From the NCBI RefSeq assembly GCF_965363235.1, contig NC_134849.1, positions 46,694,122 to 46,758,121 on the forward strand: a DNA stretch of 64,000 bases. The letters run 5' to 3'. Each line of letters opens with the position of its first letter. The first letter of the stretch is position 1. This stretch comes from Mytilus galloprovincialis. Taxonomy: Eukaryota; Mollusca; Bivalvia; Mytilida; Mytilidae. Of the stretch, positions 12,010 to 23,672 are shown in pieces. The position numbers and the translations under genes were made by a program. Under the pieces are notes generated by a model. That model was not told the origin of the DNA, searched no databases, and saw only the letters and a program-made list of their open reading frames with translations.

Positions 12010-12605
12010 GTGCATTTCTTTCTATCACAAACAATGCAAACGACTAAGCGCGCATATGTTTGGACCATTTGTTTCTAACATACGTTTGCAAAGTTTGCCT
12101 AGACTTTGACAAACTATGCATTCGCTAAAGAAGCGTCTACAGTTTGTCGTTCGTCGTTTGTTAGTACAAACGCTACATTTGTTTCTAACTTGAACTTGAT
12201 TAAACGATATATTTTTTCTACGTTTGTAAAAAATGTCTGTTCACCAACAACATGTGCATGCATTATTGAAAGTTCAAACAGGGTCAATTAATTAGACCGT
12301 TGGTTTTCCCGTTTGAATGGTTTTACACTAGTAATTTTGGGGCCCTTTATAGCGTATTGTTCGGAGTGAGCCAAGGCTTCGTGTTGAAGGCCGTATCTTG
12401 ACTTATAATGGTTTACTTTTATAAATAAATTATAAATTGTTATTTGGATTGAGAGTTTCCCATTGGCATTCACACCACATCTTCCTATATCTATCAATTA
12501 AGACTTATTAAACGTCGTATTTGTTTCTGCTTCTGTAGCATTTAGAAAACAACAACAAACGCCACACAACGTCTGCAAAAGTTTGGTTAGAAAGAAATGC
12601 AGCCT
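12010..12605. mobile_element. Possible inverted-repeat element hosting a family B insertion
   Basis: The left boundary region ('GAGTGCATTTCTTTCTA...') reappears inverted near 12580-12605 ('TTAGAAAGAAATGCAG...'). Between them are further weakly inverted segments rich in CAAACG/CGTTTG and a complete reverse-oriented family B repeat (12291-12495). The terminal pairing is short and imperfect, so the boundaries are tentative. Confidence 0.4.
12291..12495 (+). repeat. Repeat family B copy, opposite orientation
   Basis: 'ATTAGACCGTTGGTTTTCCC' through 'CATTGGCATTCACACCACAT' is the reverse complement of the copies at 11108 and 47330. It sits inside the tentative 12010-12605 element. Confidence 0.75.
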
Positions 12606-12770
12606 TAATTAATTTCAAATGATTTCTGTAGTTTCAAAATTTTAAATCATCCCATCGCGGCGTTAAGGAACACATTTAAAATTAAATTATAAATATTTTA
12701 TTCAGTATCTCGCTGTTAATACTAATTACAAAGCTGAAATAAAACTTTATTTCAACTTTATAAATATTTT

Positions 12771-13232
12771 TATGTCCCACCTACGATAGTAGAGGGGCAT
12801 TATGTTTTCTTGTCTGTCCGTCCGTCCGTTCCTACGTCCGTCTGTTCGTCCAGCTTCAGGTTAAAGTTAATGGTCAAGGTAGTTTTTGATGAAGTTGATG
12901 TCCAATCAACTTGAAACTTAGTACACATGTTCCCTATGATATGATCTTTCTAATTTTAATGCCAAATTATAGTTTTGACCCCAATTTCATGGTCCACTAA
13001 ACATAGAAAATGATAGTAGTGCAAGTTTCAGGTTAAAGTTCTTGGTCGAGGTAGTTTTGGATGAAGTTGAAGTCCAATCAACTTGAAACTTAGTATACAT
13101 GTTCCCTATAATATGATCTTTCTAATTTTAATGCCAAATTAGAGTTTTTACCCCAATTTCATGATCATGGTCCACTAAACATAGAAATGGATAGTACGAG
13201 TGGGGCATCCGTGTACTAGGGACACATTCTTC
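12771..13232 (+). repeat. Bivalve 'GTCC' repeat (family C) with internal tandem duplication
   Basis: Starts ATGTCCCACCTACGATAGTA, contains a GTCCGTCCGTCC microsatellite, and ends 'CGAGTGGGGCATCCGTGTAC'. The central block ('TTCAGGTTAAAGTT...GAACATAGAAA'-like) is present twice in tandem (12855 and 13027, period about 172). The reverse copy at 51187-51515 has only one block. Confidence 0.8.
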
Positions 13233-13239
13233 TTATTCA

Positions 13240-14811
13240 TATTTTCAATCAAGGGGTCGGAAGTCACTTTGTTATACAAAACAGAATTAAATGAAATAAT
13301 AATTCACATACTGGATCTATCCCGTATATAAATCTGATTCGGCAAATCTGACAATGTCTGTGTTTTTGTCTATTTTTTATATCCTCAATAATCTTTTGAG
13401 TTCGTCATATAAAAATATATGTAGAGGGTCTATATGGGTGTATACTAGAGTATAATTGGTAAAAGTGCAAAATAAAAGACAAAAAATGAAGAAAGGAGAA
13501 AAAAGGCAATCAAAAATAGAGAACAGAGAATAATGGGGTGTACAAAAGAAAATCGGCAAAATTTCAAATATAGAAAGATAGGGGGAAATAGCTTAAAAAA
13601 TAAGAAAAAACACAGAATTGAGGGACCCCATCAAATACATTTATATAATGGAGAAAGATATACATAATTGTAATAAAAGATTTTCTAGATGATATTTAGA
13701 AATTTTCAATAAAGCTTATGTATTACAAGAAATCTTCAGTTATACAAAGATTGTTTTTAAAGCTTATAATGATCGTTTCCTCAGTTGGGAAATACATACT
13801 AACCTTGCTTCAGGAATCTGGTGTATTTGTTTTGTTGTGAAATGATTATTTTGTTTGATATAACCCTGCTAAGAATATGACGCCTAGGATCAGGTTTTGA
13901 TTAGAAAGCACTAAACATTGGGTTATGGCGGACATGATTCTACAGAAAGAAGATCTTACAAATCTCCTGGCATTTCCCTAGTATGACTGGTTCTTATTTC
14001 TTGTTGAAGATTGTAAGGTATGAGAATAATTATATATGCAAGTACATTGTAGTTATAGCACTGAGGTTGAGTGAATTTTCAACGTATACAACGGGAAACA
14101 ACTTTAGAAAATCTTACAGATCCATATGATCATGAAACTACATGAACAAATTTTAAAATCGGAAGTGGTTGTTTTCAGAAAAATGAAAATGAAAAAAATA
14201 ATAATTTGATTGTGTTGAAAATGCTTTTATGGTGGACGGCTTTGTGTAACAGTTAGTAGCCAACTGTCATGCTTCCCATTTTAAGTATTTTCCCCAAAAA
14301 AAATACACCAAATTGTGCAAGGAAAGCATTTAGATTTGTTGGTAATTCTCTAATGAAATACAATCTACCATAGGTAAAAGAGTGTTTTGATTTACCTGAT
14401 ACAGTCTTGTAGACGGTTTTCATATTATTCAATAGTATACAGAATCTTATCCATTCTATTGCCGGTTTACAATTACACCTTTTTTCTTTCTCTCTATTCT
14501 TTTCGTTATTAAAACGTGTGTGTGGAGTAAGATGAAGGATTTTCCAACAGACACGCGTGTCGCATACTATGATATCGGAAGAGATATTTATATTTTAGAG
14601 GGGGATAACATATTGGTAAAAATGAATGTTATCCTTTATGAATTGTTTTGCTGCAGCAGGATCTTTGTTTACTATATTTACATGTTATGGTTCTGATCTA
14701 CGTGTGACAACTGGAGTTATCTAGATAACATCATTTAGAATTCGACAATACAAAGATGTTTTCACAGTACCTCGGGCTCTAAATCACCCAAATTCCGAAA
14801 GAGTTGAGTAT
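13240..14811. other. Intergenic stretch without recognised features
   Basis: No exon, RNA gene or repeat recognised. The open frame at 13377-13559 (minus) is low-complexity F/L/S-rich and reads as AT-rich noise. Confidence 0.4.
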
Positions 14812-15500
14812 AAAGGAGTAGGTCAAGTAAGACCCCTTTTGACCCCAAAATATAGCAGTTTTACAAAATTGTTAATATGTAATCTTTAAGTTATTTAATG
14901 GAAAGTAGAATGCTTCTCCTACATAAATATGGGCTGTTTTGACAATACAGTGCACAGTATATGTCGGATACTAGCATCCTTAAGTCATGCTCCATTGCGA
15001 GTATGGTCTTGAGGAAACGATGATAGTCCGTCGGAAGGGGACAATAAATGGCTGACCCGTGTTACGAGAGAGCTATATCTCTTGCACGTTAAAGACACCC
15101 TTGTAGATTTCGAAAAAGAGCGGGCTAATGTCCGGGTACAAGGCAGCACTCGCACCTGCAAAATGGAGAGTTTGTGTTTTAATTTTTCATATTGAAATGA
15201 AAGTTGTATTTGATGATAATACATAACATATATAAAGGTTGAGGATGAACACGGATGCGGCCACTTTCATTTTTGACAATAACCATCTGAAAAGTGACAT
15301 TTTTTGGCATATTTGATAGATTTTTCCTATTAAAGCTTGAATCGGAGCGTTTTTTATGACTAAATCAGTTAAAATCTTTCACATAATCTTATTGAATCAA
15401 CTGAAATAGACACTTAAATGTTTAAAAAGTGTCCAAAATCTTTCGTCAGATGAACCTGAAATTTGAGACCAAAATCGGCCCTTACCGGACCTACTCCTTT
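14812..15500. mobile_element. MITE family D (AAAGGAGTAGG ends), copy 1
   Basis: Terminal inverted repeats are AAAGGAGTAGGTC at the left and GACCTACTCCTTT at the right. The body matches copy 2 at 43193-43775 along most of its length ('CCCCAAAATATAGCAG', 'GAATGCTTCT', 'GATGAACACGGATGCGGCCA', 'CTTTCGTCAGATGAACCTGA'). About 190 bases near 14995-15180 differ and hold a SINE-like insertion. No coding capacity. The target duplication is not clear. Confidence 0.85.
14995..15180 (+). mobile_element. Conserved SINE-like element inside MITE D copy 1
   Basis: A GC-richer block containing GAGGAAACGATGATAGTCCG, 'AAATGGCTGACCCGTGTTAC', 'CTCTTGCACGTTAAAGACAC' and 'AAGGCAGCACTCGCACC'. I recognise this as a recurrent short interspersed sequence of mollusc genomes, possibly the conserved central domain of a SINE superfamily, but cannot verify the name. 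It replaces sequence present in the other MITE D copy, so it inserted after that MITE. Confidence 0.6.
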
Positions 15501-15659
15501 TAGAAAAAAATATTTACAATAAACACCCGTTCCAAAGTATCAAACTGATACAACATGACGACACGATATGTCACAAGATAACTACTTTCGTGTTTTTTTT
15601 TACTTGGGACAATCACAGGAGCAAACACCAGAGTTAAACCAGTTTTTGATTCTAATATA

Positions 15660-15765
15660 CATAGATATAAGAAGGTGTGGTATGAGTGCCAATGAGTCAA
15701 CTCTCCATCCGAGTCGCGATTTATAAAAGTTAACCATTATAGGTCAAAGTACGGTCTGTGCGAAA
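15660..15765 (-). repeat. Fragment of repeat family A/B
   Basis: Begins 'TATAAGAAGGTGTGGTATGA' and continues GTGCCAATGAGTCAACTCTC, then 'AACCATTATAGGTCAAAGTA', as in the 11108 and 47330 copies. It is truncated after the 'TACGGTC' block. Confidence 0.65.
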
Positions 15766-16830
15766 ACTAAGACCTTCTTATTTTAATCTCGATCAGTAGA
15801 GTAACAAAAGATGGGTAAAGCACTTATAAAATAGCAAGTACTGGAAAAGTAATCAATTTTCAACTAACCTTAAAATATATATTAACATAAAAACGCAAAG
15901 TTAGAAATAAGCAACACATTGATATTATGTCATAGAAAACTAGCAGTAAGTGAAAGCAGGTACACAGTGATTAACTTTCTAATGTGAAATCATACTGGCA
16001 TACACTCTAATATCGATAGCTGGACTTCAAAGAAGATTTCAGACATCAAAATCAAATAAAGCACCACAGTACACAGTCTTTGGAAACACATAGCACTAGA
16101 TCAAACTATACAGAATAATTTCAATGCAAAAGTAAAAGAAGCACTTGTGAATTATGAGTTATGAATTATAATATGAAATAACAAAAAAAGGTAGCATTTA
16201 GATGTCACTTGTGTATATTTGAAAGGATTTATGTTTTCTGAGGTAATATCCTTTTTATTCTTACAAAATTTCTTTTAAAATCCATATAAAAGTCAATTTC
16301 AGCAAAAAAGCATTGAGAGCACTTTCTGTTTGATGTATTTAGTACATGTCACGTCTGGTCTTTCTATAATAAATATATTTCAAAAGCTTATAGTTTTCTG
16401 ACATAACTATCTCAATTATACCTACATCGGAACTAATACTTCACTTTTCATCTATAATTATCTCCAATAAAAACAAACATTTTTTATGATTATGTGATAA
16501 TTATAGTTTATGGTTTTCCCCAATAATTCATAGATTTATTTATTTGATGTTACTTCTTACATCAGCAAAGCAAATTAAGATGTCCCTTTGAATCTTTAAC
16601 TTCTTCTAAATCCTTTAATTGGCTTTGAATTGAAGCTAGAATAGAAATGGCAATATTGAAATTTGATGGTTTTCTTAGTCGAATTATCAGAATTAAGCAT
16701 TGTTGAGTTTCTCACTATTGTCAAATGAAGTCCATGTACCATATATCAAAATTTAATTACAGAAACTAATGCATAATTTATTCTACTAATAAAACAAAAC
16801 ATCATCTTGTCTATTTGATGAATTGGCAGT

Positions 16831-16962
16831 GGAGGATCCAGAAATTTTCATAAGTGGGGGCCCCGCTCCCGTCGCGCTTCAGTGATTCCCAATATAACCA
16901 ACCAAATTTTTTCAACAAAAGGGGGGCCTTCCCCCTGCCCCCCCCCCCTAAATCCACCTCTG
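16831..16962. repeat. GC-skewed short repeat with GGATCC-type ends
   Basis: The left end CAGTGGAGGATCCAGAAATT and right end 'AAATCCACCTCTG' are inverted relatives. The interior carries GGGGGCCCC and a run of C. Related fragments with GGCGGATCCAG-type starts occur at 30045, 30268 and 30417 and inside the 39097-41314 element (about 40150-40280). Looks like a small MITE family; no coding content. Confidence 0.6.
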
Positions 16963-17659
16963 ATTGGTTGTTATTGGCCAAACGTAAAATTGCAAAAATA
17001 ACATGTACTTCTTGGACGAGAAGAAACTAACACAATACACTGAAATGACGACATGAAGAGGACGAAACAACTCGACTACCGATGGACTCAATGATAGTCG
17101 GATGGGGGCAAGTTTGCAATCTTCAAATGGACGTGAATGCGAAGTTTTACCTCCGGCACAACCAAACGAACAGTATGCATTGCACTGTCGAAAGAAGGTG
17201 AACATTTTACCCAAGTAAATGATTTATATATTGTTTATTAGCGCAAGGATATGTATTGTTAGTCTTTATCTTTGATCAGCGTTATTAAGACGCTGTAACT
17301 CAAAGATATATCTACAGCCCCAGTTTTCCTTATAAAGATTATGTATCAGTTAAAAAAAAACACTCAAATTTTCAGCAACCCTATGATTCTGAATGCGATC
17401 AAATTAAGCGTATATTGGCACCGAATGTCAGGAAAGATTGATACTCAAATATGCCTCAAAACTCGATATCTCGAACATGATATAATAAAGTGATTCTGGT
17501 GTATCAACTCATAAAAGCTTAAAAAGGATCAGTGTTTTTATTGCTGGTCGTCATCTCAAAGGGATTTTGAAGTCTCTAACCCTGATCAACAGATCACTCC
17601 TCGTTGCAGAACGACGACCCATACTCATGATTGTTTACAGAAAATTAAGTCTAAGTTGT

Positions 17660-17852
17660 CGAATTACTGTATCACTAGCCTGTCAACACTGGGGTTGTGA
17701 GTTCGAATCCCGACTCAACTCGAATCTTATTTGACTACGTTTGTCAGTTTTCTTATCAACCCGAGCTTCCTTCAGCAATAAAAACTGACCGCAACGATAT
17801 AGTGCTAAAGTGATGACAGTGGTGCTTAACACCAATCAAACAATAAATCAAT
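17660..17852 (+). mobile_element. tRNA-like SINE
   Basis: A head with a clear RNA polymerase III B box (GAGTTCGAATCCCG, about 17698-17711) preceded by a degraded A-box region is followed by a non-tRNA body. The element ends in a short (CAATCAAACAATAAATCAAT) simple tail, as many bivalve SINEs do. The head is too diverged to be a functional tRNA gene. Confidence 0.65.
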
Positions 17853-18746
17853 TTTAATTACTATGAAACAAAATCTCACAAATACTGCCATAAGTTCCTC
17901 CACAATCTGATGGTAAAATGCAAAGACAATACAAACATTTTGACAAATATGTCTGATAAAGATATGTTTTAGATGACTTGGCAAGAACAATGTATGAATA
18001 ACTTGGATGATTTACATAACAGTTTCAGTATACATGCAGTTGGAAGAAGGTATTGTGAAGAAATTACATTGGTGTTTATAAATATGTCAGTAATTGTCTT
18101 ATGCCATACCTTAGTGGTTTTGTTGTTGTTGGTATTTGAGGTATGTGGTGTTGACTGCATATCTTCAATTGTTTATTTATGATTTTTTCAATTTTTTTAG
18201 ACTCGGGCGATTTAGAGCTTGACATATTAAAAAATAAATATCTTAACTGTACTTTGTATAGATAATGCTTTCACGTAGAAGGAATATACTTCTTTATCAA
18301 AGGAGCTAGTTGTATATCCTTCTTAGACTGTATGTTCTTTTGAATATTTGTGTCGTTAGGTTTCTGTCTTTCTGATGTAACACTGCATCATCTTTAGTTC
18401 ATTCTAAATACATCACCCTAGTAATACACGTAATGCTTCTCCCTCGTTTTAACTGATCATGATTGGTATTTTAGATTATCAAGTTTACTTAGAATTTTAT
18501 ATGAGTTATATCATAGTGGTGCAGATTGAAGGAGTAGACTCTTCAACTTAGAACGCACTCATCAAAATCAATGTGCATCACTATATAATCTGAGTTATTC
18601 GCGAAGAGGGTGTTTCGCCTACACGTGCAGAGCATAGTTTGGTATTTCTGTATAAATATATTTACTATAACAACAAATTTCCAAACTTAATCCTGCATTA
18701 TAACATCTAAGATTCTATGACTCAGCCTTATAACAGTTATATGAAT

Positions 18747-19242
18747 TAAAATAACAATCCTTGAATCCTTTATGATAAACAAAAGTGAAAACAGCTAAAA
18801 ATTGTTCTCATAAAATATAAAAGTGCGCGTTATTTTAATAATTGAATCTATCTACAATAGTGCACATCTTAGAATAATAGGTATACGTGTTGGCAATATA
18901 CATTTGATGTAACGGCATGGTAAGTAAAATTTTAATCTTTTACGACTAACAAAAAACAGCTGATATGCAAGGTGCCACTTTACATCATATTCTGTGTTAC
19001 CACCCTAGATAAAGCAAACGACTAACGAAATTATTTAGAGTATGTAGCCTAGTTGGTCGAGTGGTCTAGAGTGCAGGCGGCGTTGCCACGATGTCTCAGA
19101 TGCGGGGGTTCGAAAATCTGTTGAAAAAGGAACAAAATTTTCCTATATCATTAAAGTAATGCACAGTTTTATATCTAACAACAACAATTTTGAGCTGTTT
19201 TTACTTTTGTTTATCATAAAAGATCCAAGAAACGTTATTTTA
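18747..19242. repeat. Separated inverted repeat around a tRNA-like insertion
   Basis: The left arm 18747-18806 and right arm 19184-19242 are reverse complements over about 60 bases ('TTTATGATAAACAAAAGT' and 'AACAGCT'), with a handful of mismatches. The 377-base interior contains the tRNA-like sequence at 19040-19122. Probably a foldback element or MITE. Confidence 0.7.
19040..19122 (+). mobile_element. tRNA-like (Ser/Leu-type) SINE head or tRNA pseudogene
   Basis: An A-box-like TAGCCTAGTTGGTCGAGTGG and a B-box-like GGGGTTCGAAAATC are about 55 bases apart, leaving room for a long variable arm as in class II tRNAs. The 3' acceptor strand and TΨC stem do not close properly, so this is a SINE head or pseudogene, not a working tRNA. 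Confidence 0.6.
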
Positions 19243-19249
19243 TTCCATC

Positions 19250-20465
19250 ACTGTTGAGTCTCAGTAGACAAAACGATGGTCTGGCTCAAATATGAAAATG
19301 CACTTACTCTGGTATATTTGATGAGATTATTTGCAGATCTAACATTGTTGGGTTAAATTTAAAACGAAGTATATAGATATCGACTTACAATTTTTGAACA
19401 AGTATATAATAATAGTGTGCTTATTCACCTAGAACACAATTTTAACAACGTGAATTCGATGATATGTAAGTTTTGCTTTTTAAATGCATACTATTAAACC
19501 TTTATTACAGGAAGTAGATATAAATCACAAAAGAAAATGTATTATTTCAAATACAGTGTCCATTGTATAACGACACACTTTTTCAACTACTCTACCTAAC
19601 GAAAGCCATTTTGCTTTTCGGAGTGTTTTTTTTTTCCATTCCTGCATACTGTACAGAACTTCTACGTATAGTCTTGGACTGGCAAATGGTAAGAAAATAT
19701 TTTATTTGATTACTAAAGATTAAATAAGTTAAATAGTCTGATATTTTCATTCTCATTACTGCTTAAAGTATACATTTTACCGATTCGGTTGGTATTGTTC
19801 GGTTGAATAAAAGATTTAACAAAAAACATTCATGTCAGAGTAACATTAGATATACATGCTCTGATTGACTTAAAATATTGGTGAAATGTGTCAAAGAGAC
19901 AACAACCAGACTTAAGATCAGAAACAGCCATAGACCACCAATAGGTCTTCAATGCATCAAAAATCCCGCACCCGGAGGCGTGCTTCAGGTGTTACCCAAA
20001 CAAAAATGTATGCTTGTCCAGTGATATTGGACGTCATAAACTCATAAATATCAAATCGTTGATCATAATGGAAGATTAATCCGTATAGAAACAAACTTGC
20101 GAATAATTTAGTGTTATGTCATTAATGATGTTTAACCGTAATGTTAATATGAAAATATGATGTGCAATGTACAATATACTAAAAAAAAAAGAATACGATA
20201 AAAAGACGCTAAAATATACAGCTGTAAAAAGAAAAAAATATACAGATTAAAATAACATTGCATGACGTTAATCCTCAAAAAGCCTGGGAATGTCACAATT
20301 TTTAGTAGTATATGAATAAGAAAAAAATGGTGACTGTGCATGTGACAATAGACAATCATTGGCATTGGGTAAGTGTACTTGAATATGTGTTGGAATCAAT
20401 CTCGTGTTTGGTATTGTTAATTACAATCCTGTTACCTTTCAATGAATCTGACCTTCCGAATTATA
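19250..20465. other. Intergenic stretch without recognised features
   Basis: AT-rich DNA with small A/T runs. About 19885-20005 resembles a common bivalve dispersed sequence ('AGAGACAACAACCAGACTTA'), but I could not delimit it. No exon was found. Confidence 0.4.
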
Positions 20466-20469
20466 CTAT

Positions 20470-20703
20470 CTACCGGGTTTGTAATAACACGAGCAACACG
20501 ACGGATGCCACGTGTGGAGCAGGATTTGCTTACCCTTCCGTTGCATCTGAAATCACACGCAATGTTTGGTGGAGTTCGTGCTACTTAGACTTTAGTTTTC
20601 TATGTTGTGTCTTTTGTACTTTTGTTTGTTTGTCTGTCTTTTTCTTATTTAGTAATGGATTTTTCAGTTATTTTCCCACTGGTAGCTTTCGCCCCTCTTT
20701 TAA
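20470..20703 (+). repeat. Bivalve dispersed repeat family G
   Basis: Contains 'GAGCAACACGACGGATGCCA', 'GGAGCAGGATTTGCTTACCC', TGGTGGAGTTCGTGCTACTT and ends 'GGTAGCTTTCGCCCCTCTTT'. The reverse complement of its first half recurs at 49105-49245, and pieces of its second half at about 36050-36180, 24330-24480 and 42095-42250. The 131-codon frame at 20312-20707 is read through this repeat and is not a gene. Confidence 0.75.
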
Positions 20704-20709
20704 GTAACA

Positions 20710-23480
20710 ATCATGCTATAAGCTAGGAGAAATCAGTGCGAACGGTTTACGTTTCAGAGAACGACACTGGACAACACACAATCAAGAACAACACTAAGAG
20801 GATGTTAAAAATTAGTATGCTAATATGATAATTAATAGGAGTAATCTCATATTGCAGGCTATCATGAAAACAACCAATACACTATAGGTCATTGCTGTCT
20901 ATTGTGGACATGGTCAAGATGCCAGGTAAGAAGAGTTTTTTTAATCAATAAGTAATTCCGAAAAAAAGATTGGTTAGTTGTGGTTAGTGTTTACTTTTCT
21001 TGATCCGACTATGGATAAATTAATGTGGAATTTCTATATACTTGATGTTTATTTGCTTCGCTGATGTATTATGTCATTTTGTTATAAACTGGTATTTGTA
21101 TTTATTGTGCACTGATAAGCATAAAGTGCTTAAAGAGATGAAAAAAAAGGATGAATTGGAATTGAATATACGCGCACCATGGTCTCTTTGTATAGCTGAA
21201 TTTGTAATATATTGCCCCACATTATTTTCGTTTCTACAAATTTTAACACACGAGAGCTTTAAAGTGGATAGATGTCAACTGTTCTATATGCTCCATTTCT
21301 TTAATGAATTAATGAAATTGACCGACAAATATTCATGAGGATATTTCTGTTTGCAACGCCTAAAATAACAATTGAATCTTTTCCCAAAACGTAAAACGCA
21401 TAGATTTAACGTTTGTACAGTATGTACATATACATTAGAGCGCCTTCCCTTGCTTTTAATATGAAAACACCCTTCCATTCTATATTTAAGAATTCTGTCT
21501 GTCCGTCCATCTACTCTGAGGTGAAGAATGATGAAAAGCTAACTGGTTTGTTAATTCACGCGGTATCTATTCGTGACATAACAGCTGGAATCTTGGTCAA
21601 TACTGAAATATTAATTTAAAAGTAAAAGTTTCAAATTGAATACCCAATAATAGCTTTATCAAACTGCGGTTTAGCAACTATGTTCATATCCGCCTCTGCT
21701 TGCATAAATGTATAATGTATGACAAAGGAAAAATCTATTTAATGAAACAACACCGGAGATTGGGTTTCGATATAAAATAAAAACGAGAAATCGAACGTAT
21801 GAAAACAGACCAGCTAATTGGAACTTTAATACCGATTGTGATTAATTAGCTGATATTGTTTGTCAGTGTACTTTTAATGAGGAATTTTGGATCAGTTACA
21901 CCAAGTTTGAAAACACTGTTGAAAATATAAAAAGAGATACATACTTATGTATGTGATATGTTTAAATGAGAGACAACCCGGCAACAATCAAAATCAAAAC
22001 ACACATATAGAAAGGTCAGCATAGTAATAGTATATCGTTCATAAATAATCCATACTCTAATGAAATATGAATATACACGACAAGATAAAAAGGACTTGGA
22101 AGGTTAAAATTAAAACTCACAGGTCGAATAAAAACTGAAATCACCCATATGCAACTATTCCAGTCATAATTACGTTCGATAACTCTGCATGTTACTGGTT
22201 TAATTATTATGTAAAATTTACTGGTTACCCGATGAATGATTTAAAGAAAATTAAACAATATATTTATTTTACCTCGGTTATTTAATATCCATTCGAGGTC
22301 TTCTTTTATAAATATAAAATAATATCGTAAGGAATTTCATTTAGAATCGGACAACACTAATCTACATTGGTATTATTATTATTTATTAGGTATTGTCAAA
22401 ATTTACATCGTGATTAGGTGCCATGTTTATTTTCAATCTTTGATCACGTTGAAGTAATGACTTAATTAGTATCTCCTTAATCTAGCTATGCCCTTGGCTA
22501 TCATTATAGTGACCATAACATGTCATATTTAATTGAAATGTAAACAGTGAAATTAAATTGAATTATGTGCATGTACAAAATAAGTGTCGAACATCGTCCA
22601 CGTTTGAAAATTATTTGGTCGCCATTTTTTTTCGAAATTTTATAAAATAAACAGCATGTAACAGCTTTATCAAAAGGAACCAATGTTTGATTCCATGCTG
22701 CTTTAAGGTAAGACAATGACTGAAAACGCGAGCATCCAACGGTTATTTGATTTTCAATGTAACAATCCTACAAAATATATTTTTACCAAGTCGTCCCACG
22801 CTGTCAATGAGGTCGCCATCTTGAAAAATAATACCAGATTTTCTGAAAATGACTGATTTTCAAATCAATTTGGACGGGACATAATAAAATATTAAACTAT
22901 TGCATATACTATGTTTCAAATATTTATGAATATAGTAATAAGCACATATTCCCACAATTATTCCATCTGTTTTGGTTTAAATCGCAATTTTAGGTTTAAC
23001 ACGACAGAAAATCCAATATTTATCGGAGTTGGATGATTAACAGTGTGAACTTATCGAGGCAACAAGACAAATTTTCGAAAGCATTTGGAAGGGAGAAGAC
23101 CAAAATTTAAACTTTTTTAAAAGGCATAAATATATTTCTAAATATATGAGGAATAACTATATATTCCCACACTTTTTGTATCATGAACTTAAAGCACTTT
23201 ATTCTATCGATTCTTGAAAGCCCCTGTGCATTTCTATACAGTTTACTTGGGCTTAATACGGGTGATGTGTGACGTCATCAAAGTCACGTGATGACTGCTA
23301 TAGTTGGATATGCATATGAAAAAGTTGAAACGAATTTTGAATGATTTGACATCAGCATTTAATTCGAACAAAATATTGATAGTTAAAGGGACGACCACTG
23401 AAGAAGTTCAAAAATCCTTACTAGAACGTTAATTCATGTATGGGACGAACTGTCTTTGGGAAGACAAGTACAGTACATGT
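20710..23480. other. Intergenic stretch, mostly unrecognised
   Basis: Several small frames (21042-21338, 21413-21619, 22504-22716) show no domain or supporting splice context. A TGACGTCA octamer, identical to a cAMP-response-element core, occurs at about 23271 next to CACGTG; with no adjacent gene its meaning is unclear. Confidence 0.4.
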
Positions 23481-23485
23481 ATACT

Positions 23486-23672
23486 ATTAGACCGTTGGTT
23501 TTCCCGTTTGAATGGTTTGACACTAGTAATTTTGGGCCCTTTATAGCTTATTGTTCGGTTTGAGCCAAGGCTCCGTGTTAAGGGCGGACATTGACCTATA
23601 ATGATTTACTTTTTATAAATTGTTATTTGGATGGAGAGTTGTCTCACACCACATCTTCCTATATCTATATAC
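23486..23672 (+). repeat. Repeat family B copy
   Basis: 'ATTAGACCGTTGGTTTTCCC' through 'CACACCACATCTTCCTATAT' is the same orientation as 12291-12495 and reverse to 11108 and 47330. Confidence 0.7.

Noticed and set aside
17660-17722. tRNA gene
   Set aside because: Good B box only; acceptor and D arms do not pair and a SINE-type tail follows.
20312-20707. 131-codon open frame with hydrophobic C-terminus
   Set aside because: Most of it is read through a dispersed repeat whose reverse copy lies at 49105; no domain.
23265-23300. TGACGTCA/CACGTG cluster as a promoter
   Set aside because: No gene start nearby on either strand; single octamer in 64 kb is weak evidence.
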